NCBI GenBank assembly: GCA_937877605.1
Contig: CALFJA010000055.1
Coordinates: 1-64,000 of the forward strand
Source: an uncultured Prevotellaceae bacterium
Lineage (GTDB): Bacteria; Bacteroidota; Bacteroidia; Bacteroidales; Bacteroidaceae
Length of the DNA stretch: 64,000 nt
Direction: 5' to 3'
The position numbers and the translations under genes are program-made. Below the pieces are notes generated by a model. It was not told where the DNA came from. It did not search any database and saw only the letters and a program-made list of their open reading frames with translations. The first letter of the stretch is position 1. Each line of letters starts with the position of its first letter. Shown piece by piece: positions 45,312 through 53,958 of the stretch.

Positions 45312-47738
45312 ATGAAACTCTCCGAACTACATACCGGCGAAAGTGGCATCATTGTCAAGGTGCGGGGACACGGCAGCTTCCGCAAGCGCATCGTTGAGAT
45401 GGGATTTGTCAAAGGGCAGGAAGTCGTTTCCGTGCTGAATGCGCCGCTGGAGGATCCCGTCAAGTACAAAATCATGGGCTATGAGGTCTCTCTCCGTCAT
45501 TCAGAGGCCGCCATGATTGAGATTGTCGGTGAGAAGGAAACCGAAGAGAGCCCCATACGCGAAGAGGGACAGCAGTCCGTTATGGAAAATACCGACTTCG
45601 AGGCGAACATCCCCTCTGCCACGCGTCTGCACAGACTGGCCGAGAAGCGCGGCAAGACTGTATCCGTAGCACTGGTCGGCAACCCCAATTGCGGCAAGAC
45701 ATCGCTGTTCAACTTCGTCTCAGGAGCCCACGAGCATGTCGGCAACTACTCGGGAGTGACGGTCGAGGCGAAGGAAGGACATGTCAGTTTCCAAGGCTAT
45801 ACCTTCCAGTTTGTCGACCTCCCGGGCACCTATTCCCTCTCCGCCTATAGTCCGGAGGAACTTTATGTGCGCCGGCATTTGGTCGAACAGTTGCCCGATG
45901 TGGTGGTGAATGTCATTGACACCAGCAACCTTGAGCGCAATCTATACCTTACCACGCAGCTCATCGACATGAACCTGCGCATGGTGTGTGCCCTGAACAT
46001 GTTCGACGAGGTGGAACACCGCGGCGACAAGGTGGACATCCCCACCCTCTCCTCCCTTTTCGGAGTGCCCATGGTGCCCACGGTCTTCACCTCGGGAAGG
46101 GGCATTGACCAACTGTTGCAGACCATCATCGATGTATATGAGGGAAAGCAAACCGCCAGAAACATCTCGCGTCACATCCACATCAACCACGGTCACGAGA
46201 TAGAGGCAGGCATTTCCCACATACAAGACATCCTCAAGGCCGACAACAACATCCGACGCCAGTATTCCACCCGCTATCTTGCCATAAAGCTACTGGAGGG
46301 TGACAAGAACGCAGAGGCCTTCATATCCTCCCTGCCCCACGCCGATGCCATTTTTGCGGAACGCAACACCGTAGCAGGGCGCGTCAAGGAAGAAACCATG
46401 CAGGACTGCGAGACAGCCATCATGGATGCCAAATACGGATTCATACACGGCGCCCTGGCCGAAGCACACTACCTGCCGGGCAATCAGGAGAATGCCTATC
46501 AGACTACAAAGATACTGGACCGCATCATTACCAACAAGTATCTCGGGTTCCCGATATTCCTCTTCCTGCTGTGGCTCATGTTCGAAATAACCTTCAAGTT
46601 GGGTCAATACCCTATGGACTGGCTCGAACTTGGCGTAGACAAACTGGGGGAACTCATCAGCGGCACGCTCCCCGAAGGTCCGCTGCGCGACATGCTTGTC
46701 GACGGAGTGGTTGGCGGTGTAGGTGCCGTTGTGGTGTTCCTGCCGCAGATTCTCATCCTCTATACTTTCATCTCGTTCATGGAAGACTCCGGCTACATGG
46801 CCCGCGCCGCCTTCATCATGGACAAACTGATGCACCGCATGGGGCTTCACGGCAAGTCGTTCATTCCGCTCATCATGGGTTTTGGCTGCAATGTGCCGGC
46901 CGTCATGGCCACCCGCACCATAGAGAGCCGGAAGTCAAGACTCATCACCATGCTCATTCTCCCGCTGATGAGTTGCTCCGCGCGCCTGCCTATATATATA
47001 ATGATAATAGGAACCTTCATCGCCACGGCCTATCGCTCGTCAGTCATGATATCGCTCTATGTCATCGGCATTCTGCTGGCCGTCGTCATGAGCAAGATTA
47101 TCAGCCGTTATGTGGTGCGCGGAGAGGACACCCCCTTCGTCATGGAGTTGCCCCCATACCGTTTCCCCACGGCAAAGGCCGTCCTGCGCCACACATGGGA
47201 GAAGGGAAAGCAATACCTCAAGAAGATGGGCGGCATCATCCTGGTGGCCAGCATCATTGTCTGGGCGCTCGGTTACTTCCCGCACGATGCCTCGCTTTCC
47301 AAGCGTGAGCAACAGGAACAGAGCTACATCGGCCGCATGGGCAAGGCGGTGGAGCCCGTCTTCCGTCCGCAGGGATTCAACTGGAAACTCGACATCAGCC
47401 TGCTTGCCGGCGTGGGAGCAAAGGAAATCGTGGCATCGACCATCGGTGTGCTCTACAGCGGTGACGAGAGCTTTGCCGACGACGACTCCTACAGCGACGA
47501 CACCGGCAAATACATCCTACTGAACAAGCAGATGACTGCCGATGGCATAACGCCCCTCTCGGCCTATTGCTACCTTCTGTTCGTACTGCTCTACTTCCCA
47601 TGCATAGCCACCATCGTGGCCATCCGGAACGAAAGCGGCAGCTGGCGCTGGGCACTCTTTGCGGCACTCTACACCACCTGTCTGGCATGGGCCGTCAGTT
47701 GCCTCGCCTATCAGATGGGAACACTCTTCCACCTGTAA
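45312..47738 (+). CDS. feoB: Ferrous iron transporter, FeoA-FeoB fusion
   Basis: The 808-residue protein begins with a FeoA SH3-like domain (about 1-75; LHTGESGIIVKVRGHGSFRK, RIVEMGFVKGQEV). FeoB follows: G1 GNPNCGKTSLFNFVSG (from 123), G3 DLPGTYSLSAYSPEE and G4 NMFDE. The membrane part has the two gate motifs (IMGFGCNVPAVMATR, LLAGVGAKEIVASTIGVL). It imports Fe2+ across the inner membrane. FeoAB fusions are common in Bacteroidetes. The small protein next to it is its usual companion. No clear Fur box was seen. Confidence 0.96.
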   Translation: MKLSELHTGESGIIVKVRGHGSFRKRIVEMGFVKGQEVVSVLNAPLEDPVKYKIMGYEVSLRHSEAAMIEIVGEKETEESPIREEGQQSVMENTDFEANIPSATRLHRLAEKRGKTVSVALVGNPNCGKTSLFNFVSGAHEHVGNYSGVTVEAKEGHVSFQGYTFQFVDLPGTYSLSAYSPEELYVRRHLVEQLPDVVVNVIDTSNLERNLYLTTQLIDMNLRMVCALNMFDEVEHRGDKVDIPTLSSLFGVPMVPTVFTSGRGIDQLLQTIIDVYEGKQTARNISRHIHINHGHEIEAGISHIQDILKADNNIRRQYSTRYLAIKLLEGDKNAEAFISSLPHADAIFAERNTVAGRVKEETMQDCETAIMDAKYGFIHGALAEAHYLPGNQENAYQTTKILDRIITNKYLGFPIFLFLLWLMFEITFKLGQYPMDWLELGVDKLGELISGTLPEGPLRDMLVDGVVGGVGAVVVFLPQILILYTFISFMEDSGYMARAAFIMDKLMHRMGLHGKSFIPLIMGFGCNVPAVMATRTIESRKSRLITMLILPLMSCSARLPIYIMIIGTFIATAYRSSVMISLYVIGILLAVVMSKIISRYVVRGEDTPFVMELPPYRFPTAKAVLRHTWEKGKQYLKKMGGIILVASIIVWALGYFPHDASLSKREQQEQSYIGRMGKAVEPVFRPQGFNWKLDISLLAGVGAKEIVASTIGVLYSGDESFADDDSYSDDTGKYILLNKQMTADGITPLSAYCYLLFVLLYFPCIATIVAIRNESGSWRWALFAALYTTCLAWAVSCLAYQMGTLFHL

Positions 47739-47774
47739 CGGTTATTGGCTATTGTCTATTGTTAAGTGAATCCC

Positions 47775-47918
47775 ATGCAACTCCTCCTGGTCATCCTCTG
47801 CGTGGCACTTGCCACACTCTATGCCGCCTGGCGCATCGTGGCTGCGCTGAAGCGAAAGGACGCCTACTGCCGGGGATGCCCTTTCCGGGAAGGGTGCAAG
47901 GATAAATATGGAAAATAG
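47775..47918 (+). CDS. FeoB-associated Cys-rich membrane protein
   Basis: This 47-residue protein starts MQLLLVILCVALATLYAAWR, a single membrane helix. It continues with a short basic stretch and a cysteine cluster, YCRGCPFREGCKDKYGK. The arrangement matches the FeoB-associated small membrane proteins and it lies 36 bp after feoAB. The role, perhaps assisting iron uptake, is inferred from position. Confidence 0.8.
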   Translation: MQLLLVILCVALATLYAAWRIVAALKRKDAYCRGCPFREGCKDKYGK

Positions 47919-48024
47919 CAGATGCCGTTTTTTATGCTTTTTGATACTCCATTCGTTCATTTTTTTCAACGAAACATTTGCGCAGTCGTTTTTTTTCCTT
48001 ATCTTTGCATCCACATTTAAGCAT

Positions 48025-48095
48025 GGTACCTTGACCGAGCGGTTAGGTAGCGGTCTGCAAAACCGCGTAGAGCAGTTCGACTCTGCTAGGTACCT
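48025..48095 (+). tRNA. tRNA-Cys (anticodon GCA)
   Basis: All four arms fold: acceptor GGTACCT/AGGTACC, a D arm containing GCGGTTAGGTA, anticodon stem GCGGT/ACCGC around CTGCAAA (anticodon GCA), and T arm AGCAG-TTCGACT-CTGCT. The discriminator is T, as expected for cysteine. The CCA end is not encoded. Confidence 0.96.
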
Positions 48096-48101
48096 CGCCC
48101 G

Positions 48102-48140
48102 AAAGAGCGCAACATCCGAAATGGTGTTGCGCTCTTTATT
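48102..48140 (+). terminator. Terminator after tRNA-Cys
   Basis: AAAGAGCGCAACA (48102-48114) pairs perfectly with TGTTGCGCTCTTT (48125-48137), then ATTTTA. Confidence 0.93.
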
Positions 48141-48187
48141 TTATTGATTTCCCAACATATTGATTTACAAGAACTTACTTCCCATTT

Positions 48188-48290
48188 CCAAAAGAGCCCC
48201 AAATGCATTCCGTTTGGGGCCTAAACGCCATGCATTTGAGCCTCGTTTGAAGTCCGTTTGAGCCCCAAACGAAAAACCAGTTCAAATCCA
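48188..48290. repeat. Intergenic CAAACG/CGTTTG repeat cluster
   Basis: The gap between tRNA-Cys and the amylase holds GCATTCCGTTTGGGGCCTAA and several related words in both orientations. The rest of the gap (48291-48378) is AT-rich with AAACAATAACCAATAACC-type sequence and no gene. Confidence 0.6.
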
Positions 48291-48378
48291 TTGGAAAATA
48301 AGTGGAAATGTAATCGTTTACACATGGAAACAATAAACATTAAACAATAACCAATAACCGGTAGGCAAACAAAAACAC

Positions 48379-48386
48379 TACTTTTG
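48379..48386 (+). promoter_or_regulatory. Amylase promoter, -7 box
   Basis: TACTTTTG matches the consensus and gives a leader of about 50 nt. Confidence 0.55.
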
Positions 48387-48444
48387 CATAAGCAACTAAA
48401 AATCAGGGACTTCAAGAAAATCCCGCTAACCAACTTCCGAAACA

Positions 48445-50985
48445 ATGAAAAAAACTATCCAGACACTGCTGCTGGCACTGCTGTTCCCATTGACCGTATG
48501 TGCCGACGGCTGGCCTAGCGGCTATGGCGGCGTGATGCTGCAAGGATTCTACTGGGATTCCTATTCCGACACTAAGTGGACTAACCTGACCAGTCAAGTG
48601 GACGAGCTTTCCGAATACTTCGACCTGATATGGGTGCCCCAGTCGGGCTATTGCAACAGCGACTACAGCATGGGCTACACCCCTGTCTACTGGTTCGACC
48701 AGAAGAGTGCGTTCGGCACCGAAGCACAGTTGCGCGCCATGATTTCCGCATTCAACGCCAAAGGCACGGGCATCATTGCCGATGTTGTGCTGAACCACCG
48801 CAGCGGAGCCACCTCATGGGTGGACTTCCCTACCGAGACTTGGAACGGGCATACCCTGAAGTGGTACATGACCGACATCTGTAGCAGCGACGAATACTTT
48901 AGCAATCCCGACTGCGATGCCGACCGCGCATATTGGGGACAGTACATGGGCGGCACCACGGGCGGCGCTGCCGATGAAAGGGAAGACTTCAACGGGTCGC
49001 GCGACTTGAACCATCAGTCCTCCAATGTTCAGCAGAACATCAAGTGGTATCTCGACTTCCTGCTGAACGATATGGGCTACAGCGGATTCCGACTGGACAT
49101 GACCAAGGGCTATCCCGCCTACTACACAGGCATGTACAACTCCTCGTGCAACCCCACATTCAGCGTCGGCGAATACTTCGACGGAAACTACGACCTCGTC
49201 AGCAACTGGATAAACGAGACCGCAATCTACAACGGTACCATCCAGTCCGCATCGTTCGACTTCCCCCTGAAGTACAGCATTATCAACAGTGCGTTCGGCG
49301 GCGGAAACTTCTCCGAGGGCGCCTTCTCCAACAAGGGGCTCACAGGAGGCATGCCACGCTACTCCGTTACCTTCATCGACAACCACGACACCTACGGCGA
49401 CTCCAATGTGCTGAGCAACAATGTGCTGGCCGCCAACGCCTTCATACTGGCACTGCCGGGCACCCCCTGCATCTTCCTGCCACACTGGAAGAACTACAAG
49501 GCCGAACTGAAGAAGATGATAGCCGCACGCAAGGAAGCCGGAATCACCAACACAAGCTCCGTAGTGGAAGAAGGATATAACGGCAACGCCTATTACATGA
49601 AGGTACAGGGAACCAACAAGAAAGTCATGTTCGTGGCTGGATACTACAACGACCTCAACACCACCGGCTACGAAATGGTATCCTGCGGCACCGTCGACAA
49701 TCCCAACTACGCCTTCTACATCGAAGATATAGACATCGACGAGAGCGAGAAAGACATCACCATCTATGTCGCCTCCTCCTCAGCACCGAAACTCTACGCC
49801 TGGAAAAAGTCGGACGGTACAGAACTCAACGGTTCCTGGTCGGGCACGACAATGTCCGAAACGGTGACCGGTATTGACGGAACTCGCTGGTGGAAAAAGA
49901 CCTTCACCAACCAGACCGTCATCAATATCGTGCTTAACGACGGTAACGGAAACAAGACCTCGGACATCGAGAACATAGACGGCGACCGATACCTTTTCTA
50001 CGACGGCTCCACCTATTACTACGACATGACCGCCAGCCACGCCAATCAGGACAAGGCAGCCTACTGCTATGTGGAGATACCTTCCAGCCTCGGATGGGGC
50101 GACGACATCTACTCTTGGGCTTGGAACGCCAGCGGAAACCTCTATTCTTCCTGGCCCGGATCGAAAAATGACCTGACTTTCTGCGGCATAAGCAGCAGCG
50201 GTGGACGTGTGTTCAAGTGGACATCTGCCACCACCCCGACAGGAATCATCTTCAACGATGGCTCTAATCAAAGTGTTGACCTCACCTTCAGCAACGGCGC
50301 CCGCTACCTCCTGTCGTCTAGCAAAGACGACAGCGGACACTACAAGCTGGCCTCGCAGACCACTGTAATAAGCAATTCCGTCATCTTCGACCGTACTTTC
50401 ACGGCCGGAAACCGCAACACCGTATGCCTGCCTTTCGCACTCACAGAGGCTGAAATACAGTCAACCGGCGGCAATTTCTATGCGTTCACCAGTGCCAGCG
50501 GCGTAGACCTCTACTTCACCAGCGTGACAGCCGTTGAGCCATTCGTGCCCTACATCTTCGTCACTGGCACCACCAAGAAGAGCCTCGAGGGCTTCAGCGA
50601 CAAACTCATACAGTCAGGAACGGCACAGAGCGTCACCAAAGGGGCTTTCACCTTCAAGGGCTCCACCACCGAGAGCCTGCTCAAGTCCAACTCGTCCGTT
50701 ACCTACTACGGCTACAGCAACGGCTCGTTCGTCAAGGTGGGAAGCACCGGCGGAGCCACCATCAGCCCCTACCGCGCCTACTTCCAGACCTCAGCCGCGG
50801 CAAACGCACCGAAGAACCTCATCACCGGCGACGACGAAACCACGGGTATCACACCTTCAACCTTCCACCTCCAGCCTTCCACCTCCAAAATATATTCCCT
50901 CTCCGGAACATACATGGGCACCGATGCCGCACAACTGCCCAAGGGCATCTACATCATGAGCGGAAAGAAAGTAATCATCAAATAA
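48445..50985 (+). CDS. Secreted alpha-amylase (GH13) with starch-binding modules
   Basis: The 846-residue enzyme has a signal peptide (MKKTIQTLLLALLFPLTVCA). The GH13 barrel covers about 25-400. The catalytic residues are visible: the nucleophile Asp in GFRLDMTKGYP, the Glu in FSVGEYFDG and the stabilizing Asp in TFIDNHDT. Two tandem carbohydrate-binding units resembling CBM26 follow (KLYAWKKSDGTELNGSWSG and DDIYSWAWNASGNLYSSWPG). A linker and beta domain come next. The tail KIYSLSGTYMG...KGIYIMSGKKVIIK is the form seen on many Prevotella secreted proteins and may be a sorting or anchoring signal. It should cut alpha-1,4 glucans outside the inner membrane. Confidence 0.93.
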   Translation: MKKTIQTLLLALLFPLTVCADGWPSGYGGVMLQGFYWDSYSDTKWTNLTSQVDELSEYFDLIWVPQSGYCNSDYSMGYTPVYWFDQKSAFGTEAQLRAMISAFNAKGTGIIADVVLNHRSGATSWVDFPTETWNGHTLKWYMTDICSSDEYFSNPDCDADRAYWGQYMGGTTGGAADEREDFNGSRDLNHQSSNVQQNIKWYLDFLLNDMGYSGFRLDMTKGYPAYYTGMYNSSCNPTFSVGEYFDGNYDLVSNWINETAIYNGTIQSASFDFPLKYSIINSAFGGGNFSEGAFSNKGLTGGMPRYSVTFIDNHDTYGDSNVLSNNVLAANAFILALPGTPCIFLPHWKNYKAELKKMIAARKEAGITNTSSVVEEGYNGNAYYMKVQGTNKKVMFVAGYYNDLNTTGYEMVSCGTVDNPNYAFYIEDIDIDESEKDITIYVASSSAPKLYAWKKSDGTELNGSWSGTTMSETVTGIDGTRWWKKTFTNQTVINIVLNDGNGNKTSDIENIDGDRYLFYDGSTYYYDMTASHANQDKAAYCYVEIPSSLGWGDDIYSWAWNASGNLYSSWPGSKNDLTFCGISSSGGRVFKWTSATTPTGIIFNDGSNQSVDLTFSNGARYLLSSSKDDSGHYKLASQTTVISNSVIFDRTFTAGNRNTVCLPFALTEAEIQSTGGNFYAFTSASGVDLYFTSVTAVEPFVPYIFVTGTTKKSLEGFSDKLIQSGTAQSVTKGAFTFKGSTTESLLKSNSSVTYYGYSNGSFVKVGSTGGATISPYRAYFQTSAAANAPKNLITGDDETTGITPSTFHLQPSTSKIYSLSGTYMGTDAAQLPKGIYIMSGKKVIIK

Positions 50986-50999
50986 ACATCGGAAAAGGT

Positions 51000-51203
51000 A
51001 TGAAACACATGAAAAAGCACTACGAAGAGCCTACAGCGGCATTCATCATCCTTGGCGATGAGCATTTGATGGACACCATTCAGCAGAGCACCGGCAGCGG
51101 AGGCACCATCGACGACGGCGGCCGTCTCGATGCACCTAGACGAGAAAGGGATCACGAAGAAGACCCTACTACGGCACATTCCGACTTCTCCCTGTGGGAT
51201 TAA
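51000..51203 (+). CDS. Small hypothetical protein downstream of the amylase
   Basis: The 67-residue ORF starts MKHMKKHYEEPTAAFIILGD (ATG at 51009 is an alternative) and turns glycine- and acid-rich. Many Prevotella short ORFs share this plan: MKK-Y-EP, a short hydrophobic strand, then a polar tail. Function is unknown. AAGG lies before the start and it follows the amylase by 14 bp, so it may be co-transcribed. Its end is followed by a terminator, which supports expression. Confidence 0.55.
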   Translation: MKHMKKHYEEPTAAFIILGDEHLMDTIQQSTGSGGTIDDGGRLDAPRRERDHEEDPTTAHSDFSLWD

Positions 51204-51220
51204 TAACGGCATACAAACTT

Positions 51221-51261
51221 AACGGATATGGGACACATATTAGCCGTGTCCCATATCCGTT
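51221..51261 (+). terminator. Long hairpin terminator after the small ORF
   Basis: AACGGATATGGGACAC and GTGTCCCATATCCGTT form a perfect 16-bp stem with a 9-nt loop. The T-run after it is short (TTCTAT). Confidence 0.75.
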
Positions 51262-51320
51262 TCTATAAAAAAACGCACCTAAATTTTCAGTTTTGCGCAG
51301 TTTACACTACTTTTGCAGGC

Positions 51321-51684
51321 AGGACAAGTGTCTCGGTCTGTCGCTCACCATGCGTGAGAGGAAAGTCCGGGCAGCAAAAGGCACTCCACTTCTGAAAGAG
51401 AAGTTGTTGGCGACAGCAAGGAAGGGCAGAAGAAAACAACCGCCACCTGCGTGGTAAGGGTGAGAAGGTGGTGTAAGAGACCACCAGCCGTTGGGTGATC
51501 AACGGGCTGTGTCCCCTGGAGGCTGCAAGTTCGCGTATACCGTCGACTGAGGGTAGCCTGCCCAAACAGACTCGTCTGGCGACGGAGGGTAGAACGCTTC
51601 TGCCGGCAAGCAATTGACGGCGCAGATAAATGACAGACGCTTGCACTGCAAGTACAGAACTCGGCTTATAGAGACACTTGTCCT
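51321..51684 (+). ncRNA. rnpB: RNase P RNA
   Basis: The ends pair as P1: AGGACAAGTGTCTC (51321-51334) with GAGACACTTGTCCT (51671-51684), 14 bp perfect. The universal core words GAGGAAAGTCCGGGC and ACAGAACTCGGCTTA are both present. It is the catalytic RNA that trims tRNA 5' ends. A TACTTTTG box (51308-51315) lies directly upstream and a TTTTTAT tract follows. The ORF-like frames across it are spurious. Confidence 0.97.
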
Positions 51685-51804
51685 TTTTATTCAAGATGCT
51701 CACCCCACGCATTCCCGTTAACTCCCTTTAACGACTAAACTCCCTAAATGTTAAATAGGAATAAAGATTGACTGCCAAATTGACGACATACCACAATTAG
51801 CGTC

Positions 51805-51812
51805 TAAATTTG
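51805..51812 (+). promoter_or_regulatory. htrA promoter, -7 box
   Basis: TAAATTTG matches the consensus and predicts a leader of about 25-30 nt. Confidence 0.55.
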
Positions 51813-51842
51813 CAGTAGAAACGCTGAAACAGCAAAACACTT

Positions 51843-53312
51843 ATGCATATGAAAAATCTAGGAAAGTTTTTTATGGTATCACTTTGCCTGGCTGCAGTGG
51901 CACTGTCGGCCGGCACATTCATGAAAGTCAACGCAAACAGTCCTGAACCCGTGGCGGCAGGACAACCCGTCGACCTTACCTATGCCGCAGAGAAGGCTCT
52001 TCCGGCCGTAGTACACATTAAATATGTACAGAACTCCAAGGTACAGACCGTAGAGGTGCAGAGCAATCCCTTCGAGGATTTCTTCGATCCGTTCGGATTC
52101 TTCGGCTCACCCGGACAGGGACAGGGCGGCACCCAGAAGCGCCAGATCCAGACTCCCAAGAAGGAGGCGACCGGCAGCGGCGTGATTATTTCAAGCGACG
52201 GATACATCGTTACCAACAATCATGTGGTGGCAGGAGCCGACCAACTTACCGTAACTCTCAACGACAACCGTGAGTTCTCTGCCAAGATTATCGGCACCGA
52301 CGAGACCACCGACCTTGCACTTATCAAGGTGAACGGGCGCGACCTCCCCACCCTGCCCATCGGCGACAGCGACAAGCTCCGCGTGGGCGAATGGGTGCTG
52401 GCTGTGGGCAACCCCTATAACCTGAACAGTACGGTAACTGCCGGCATCGTAAGTGCCAAGGCCCGCTCCATGGGAGCCAACGGCGTGGAGTCGTTCATCC
52501 AGACAGACGCAGCCATCAACGCAGGCAACTCGGGTGGCGCACTGGTCAACACCAAGGGCGAGCTCGTGGGTATCAATGCCATGCTCTACTCCCGCACCGG
52601 TTCGTACAGCGGCTACGGATTTGCCATTCCTACCACCATCATGAATAAAGTGGTCGACGACCTGAAGCAATACGGTACCGTACAGCGCGCCCTGCTGGGC
52701 ATCACTGGCGGCGATGTGCACAACTGGCTCGACCAGCAGAAGGAAGAAGGAAAGGAACTTGACCTCGGAACCAACGAGGGCATCTATGTACAGGAAGTAC
52801 AGGAAGGCAGCGCTGGCGAAGACGCCAACCTGCAGAAGGGCGACGTCATCACCTATGTCGACGGCAAGAAGGTCACCAAGATGGCCGAACTGCAGGAGTT
52901 GCTCGCAGGCAAACGCCCCGGCGACAAGATCAACATCACCTATCTGCACAACAAGAAGCAGGTGACCAAGACCGTCACGCTCAAGAACGCACAGGGCAAC
53001 ACCAAGGTTGTCAAGGAAGCAGACCTCGACATCCTCGGAGCCAACTTCCGAGAAATAACCGAAGACCAGAAGACGCAGCTCAACATCGGGTACGGCCTTG
53101 AGGTGGTGAAAGTGTCGGCTGGCGCCTTCAAGGAGGCCGGAATCGGCAAGGGATTCATCATCCGTGAGATCAACGACAAGCCCGTGAAGACCGTAGAGGC
53201 ACTCCAAGACATTGTCAAGCAGGCATCCACCAGCCGTGACCCCGCACTCTACATCAAGGGCGTGTGGCCTACCGGCAAGCGAGGATACTTCGCCGTACAA
53301 CTCGACGAATAA
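51843..53312 (+). CDS. degP: HtrA/DegP-family periplasmic serine protease
   Basis: The 489-residue protein has an N-terminal signal (KFFMVSLCLAAVALSAGTFM) and a trypsin-like domain with the full triad: His in VTNNHVVAGAD, Asp in TTDLALIKVNG and Ser230 in INAGNSGGALVN. Two PDZ domains follow (about 300-390 and 400-489; GSAGEDANLQKGDVITYVDG is typical). It should degrade or refold damaged envelope proteins. A phenylalanine-rich loop (FEDFFDPFGFFGSPGQ) precedes the catalytic core. ATG 51849 is an alternative start. Confidence 0.95.
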   Translation: MHMKNLGKFFMVSLCLAAVALSAGTFMKVNANSPEPVAAGQPVDLTYAAEKALPAVVHIKYVQNSKVQTVEVQSNPFEDFFDPFGFFGSPGQGQGGTQKRQIQTPKKEATGSGVIISSDGYIVTNNHVVAGADQLTVTLNDNREFSAKIIGTDETTDLALIKVNGRDLPTLPIGDSDKLRVGEWVLAVGNPYNLNSTVTAGIVSAKARSMGANGVESFIQTDAAINAGNSGGALVNTKGELVGINAMLYSRTGSYSGYGFAIPTTIMNKVVDDLKQYGTVQRALLGITGGDVHNWLDQQKEEGKELDLGTNEGIYVQEVQEGSAGEDANLQKGDVITYVDGKKVTKMAELQELLAGKRPGDKINITYLHNKKQVTKTVTLKNAQGNTKVVKEADLDILGANFREITEDQKTQLNIGYGLEVVKVSAGAFKEAGIGKGFIIREINDKPVKTVEALQDIVKQASTSRDPALYIKGVWPTGKRGYFAVQLDE

Positions 53313-53326
53313 ACAATCGTACCTGC

Positions 53327-53412
53327 CCCAGCCCCTCCCGAAGGGCTGGGAAAGTGTATAATACCCAAGCCATCAAGCGACCGAAGCCCTGAATAGGACT
53401 TCGGTCGCTTTA
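53327..53412 (+). terminator. Two consecutive hairpins after htrA
   Basis: CCCAGCCC/GGGCTGGG (53327-53350) is followed by a perfect 12-bp stem AAGCGACCGAAG/CTTCGGTCGCTT (53375-53386 with 53399-53410). The second ends in CTTTAATG, the likelier terminator. Confidence 0.75.
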
Positions 53413-53925
53413 ATGTTTATTGGCCATTGTTTATTGTTAATGGTAATCGGGCCAGGCAGTTAAGTCCGCTTCGCTGTAAAAAACTCTAACAAAACGGCAT
53501 AGGCATTACGAAAAACGCACTCTGGAAAAGCACAAAGGAAATGTTAAAACTGCCCTTTTCACCCCCATACTTCATCTTTCACCCATCATTTTCTACCTTT
53601 TTCAGCAGGAAAATGCGGCTTTTGTCCTTCCAAAAGCAACTGTTTTGCACTGCAACTCCCATCCATTCGCCCTGCAACTGAAGCCCAAACGCATTCCGTT
53701 TGGAGCCTAAACGGAATGCAATCACGGGCCTGCAAGGAGTAAAAACGGCGCAACCATCTGTAAGACAAGCAGTTGCACAAATCGTCAAAATACGGCATCA
53801 TTTGCCTCCGAATGCCTTGCCTGTCGCAAATAATCGATTCTACGGAAGATGCTTCGCTCAGTTATGGACAAAATAATGAGTAGAAGATTATTGATGAAAG
53901 CGTGCTGCATTTGCGAAAAAAAGTA
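53413..53925. repeat. Gene-free gap with dispersed repeats
   Basis: This 513-bp stretch holds TTTATTGGCCATTGTTTATTG (53415 on), a TTCATCTTTCACCC-type piece (about 53572) and a palindrome GCATTCCGTTT...AAACGGAATGC (53691-53719, 11-bp arms). No supported gene was seen. Confidence 0.6.
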
Positions 53926-53933
53926 TAATTTTG
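53926..53933 (+). promoter_or_regulatory. Carboxylesterase promoter, -7 box
   Basis: TAATTTTG lies 25 bp before the ATG at 53959. Confidence 0.5.
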
Positions 53934-53958
53934 CAATAAACCTAAACAGCAGGAAAAC

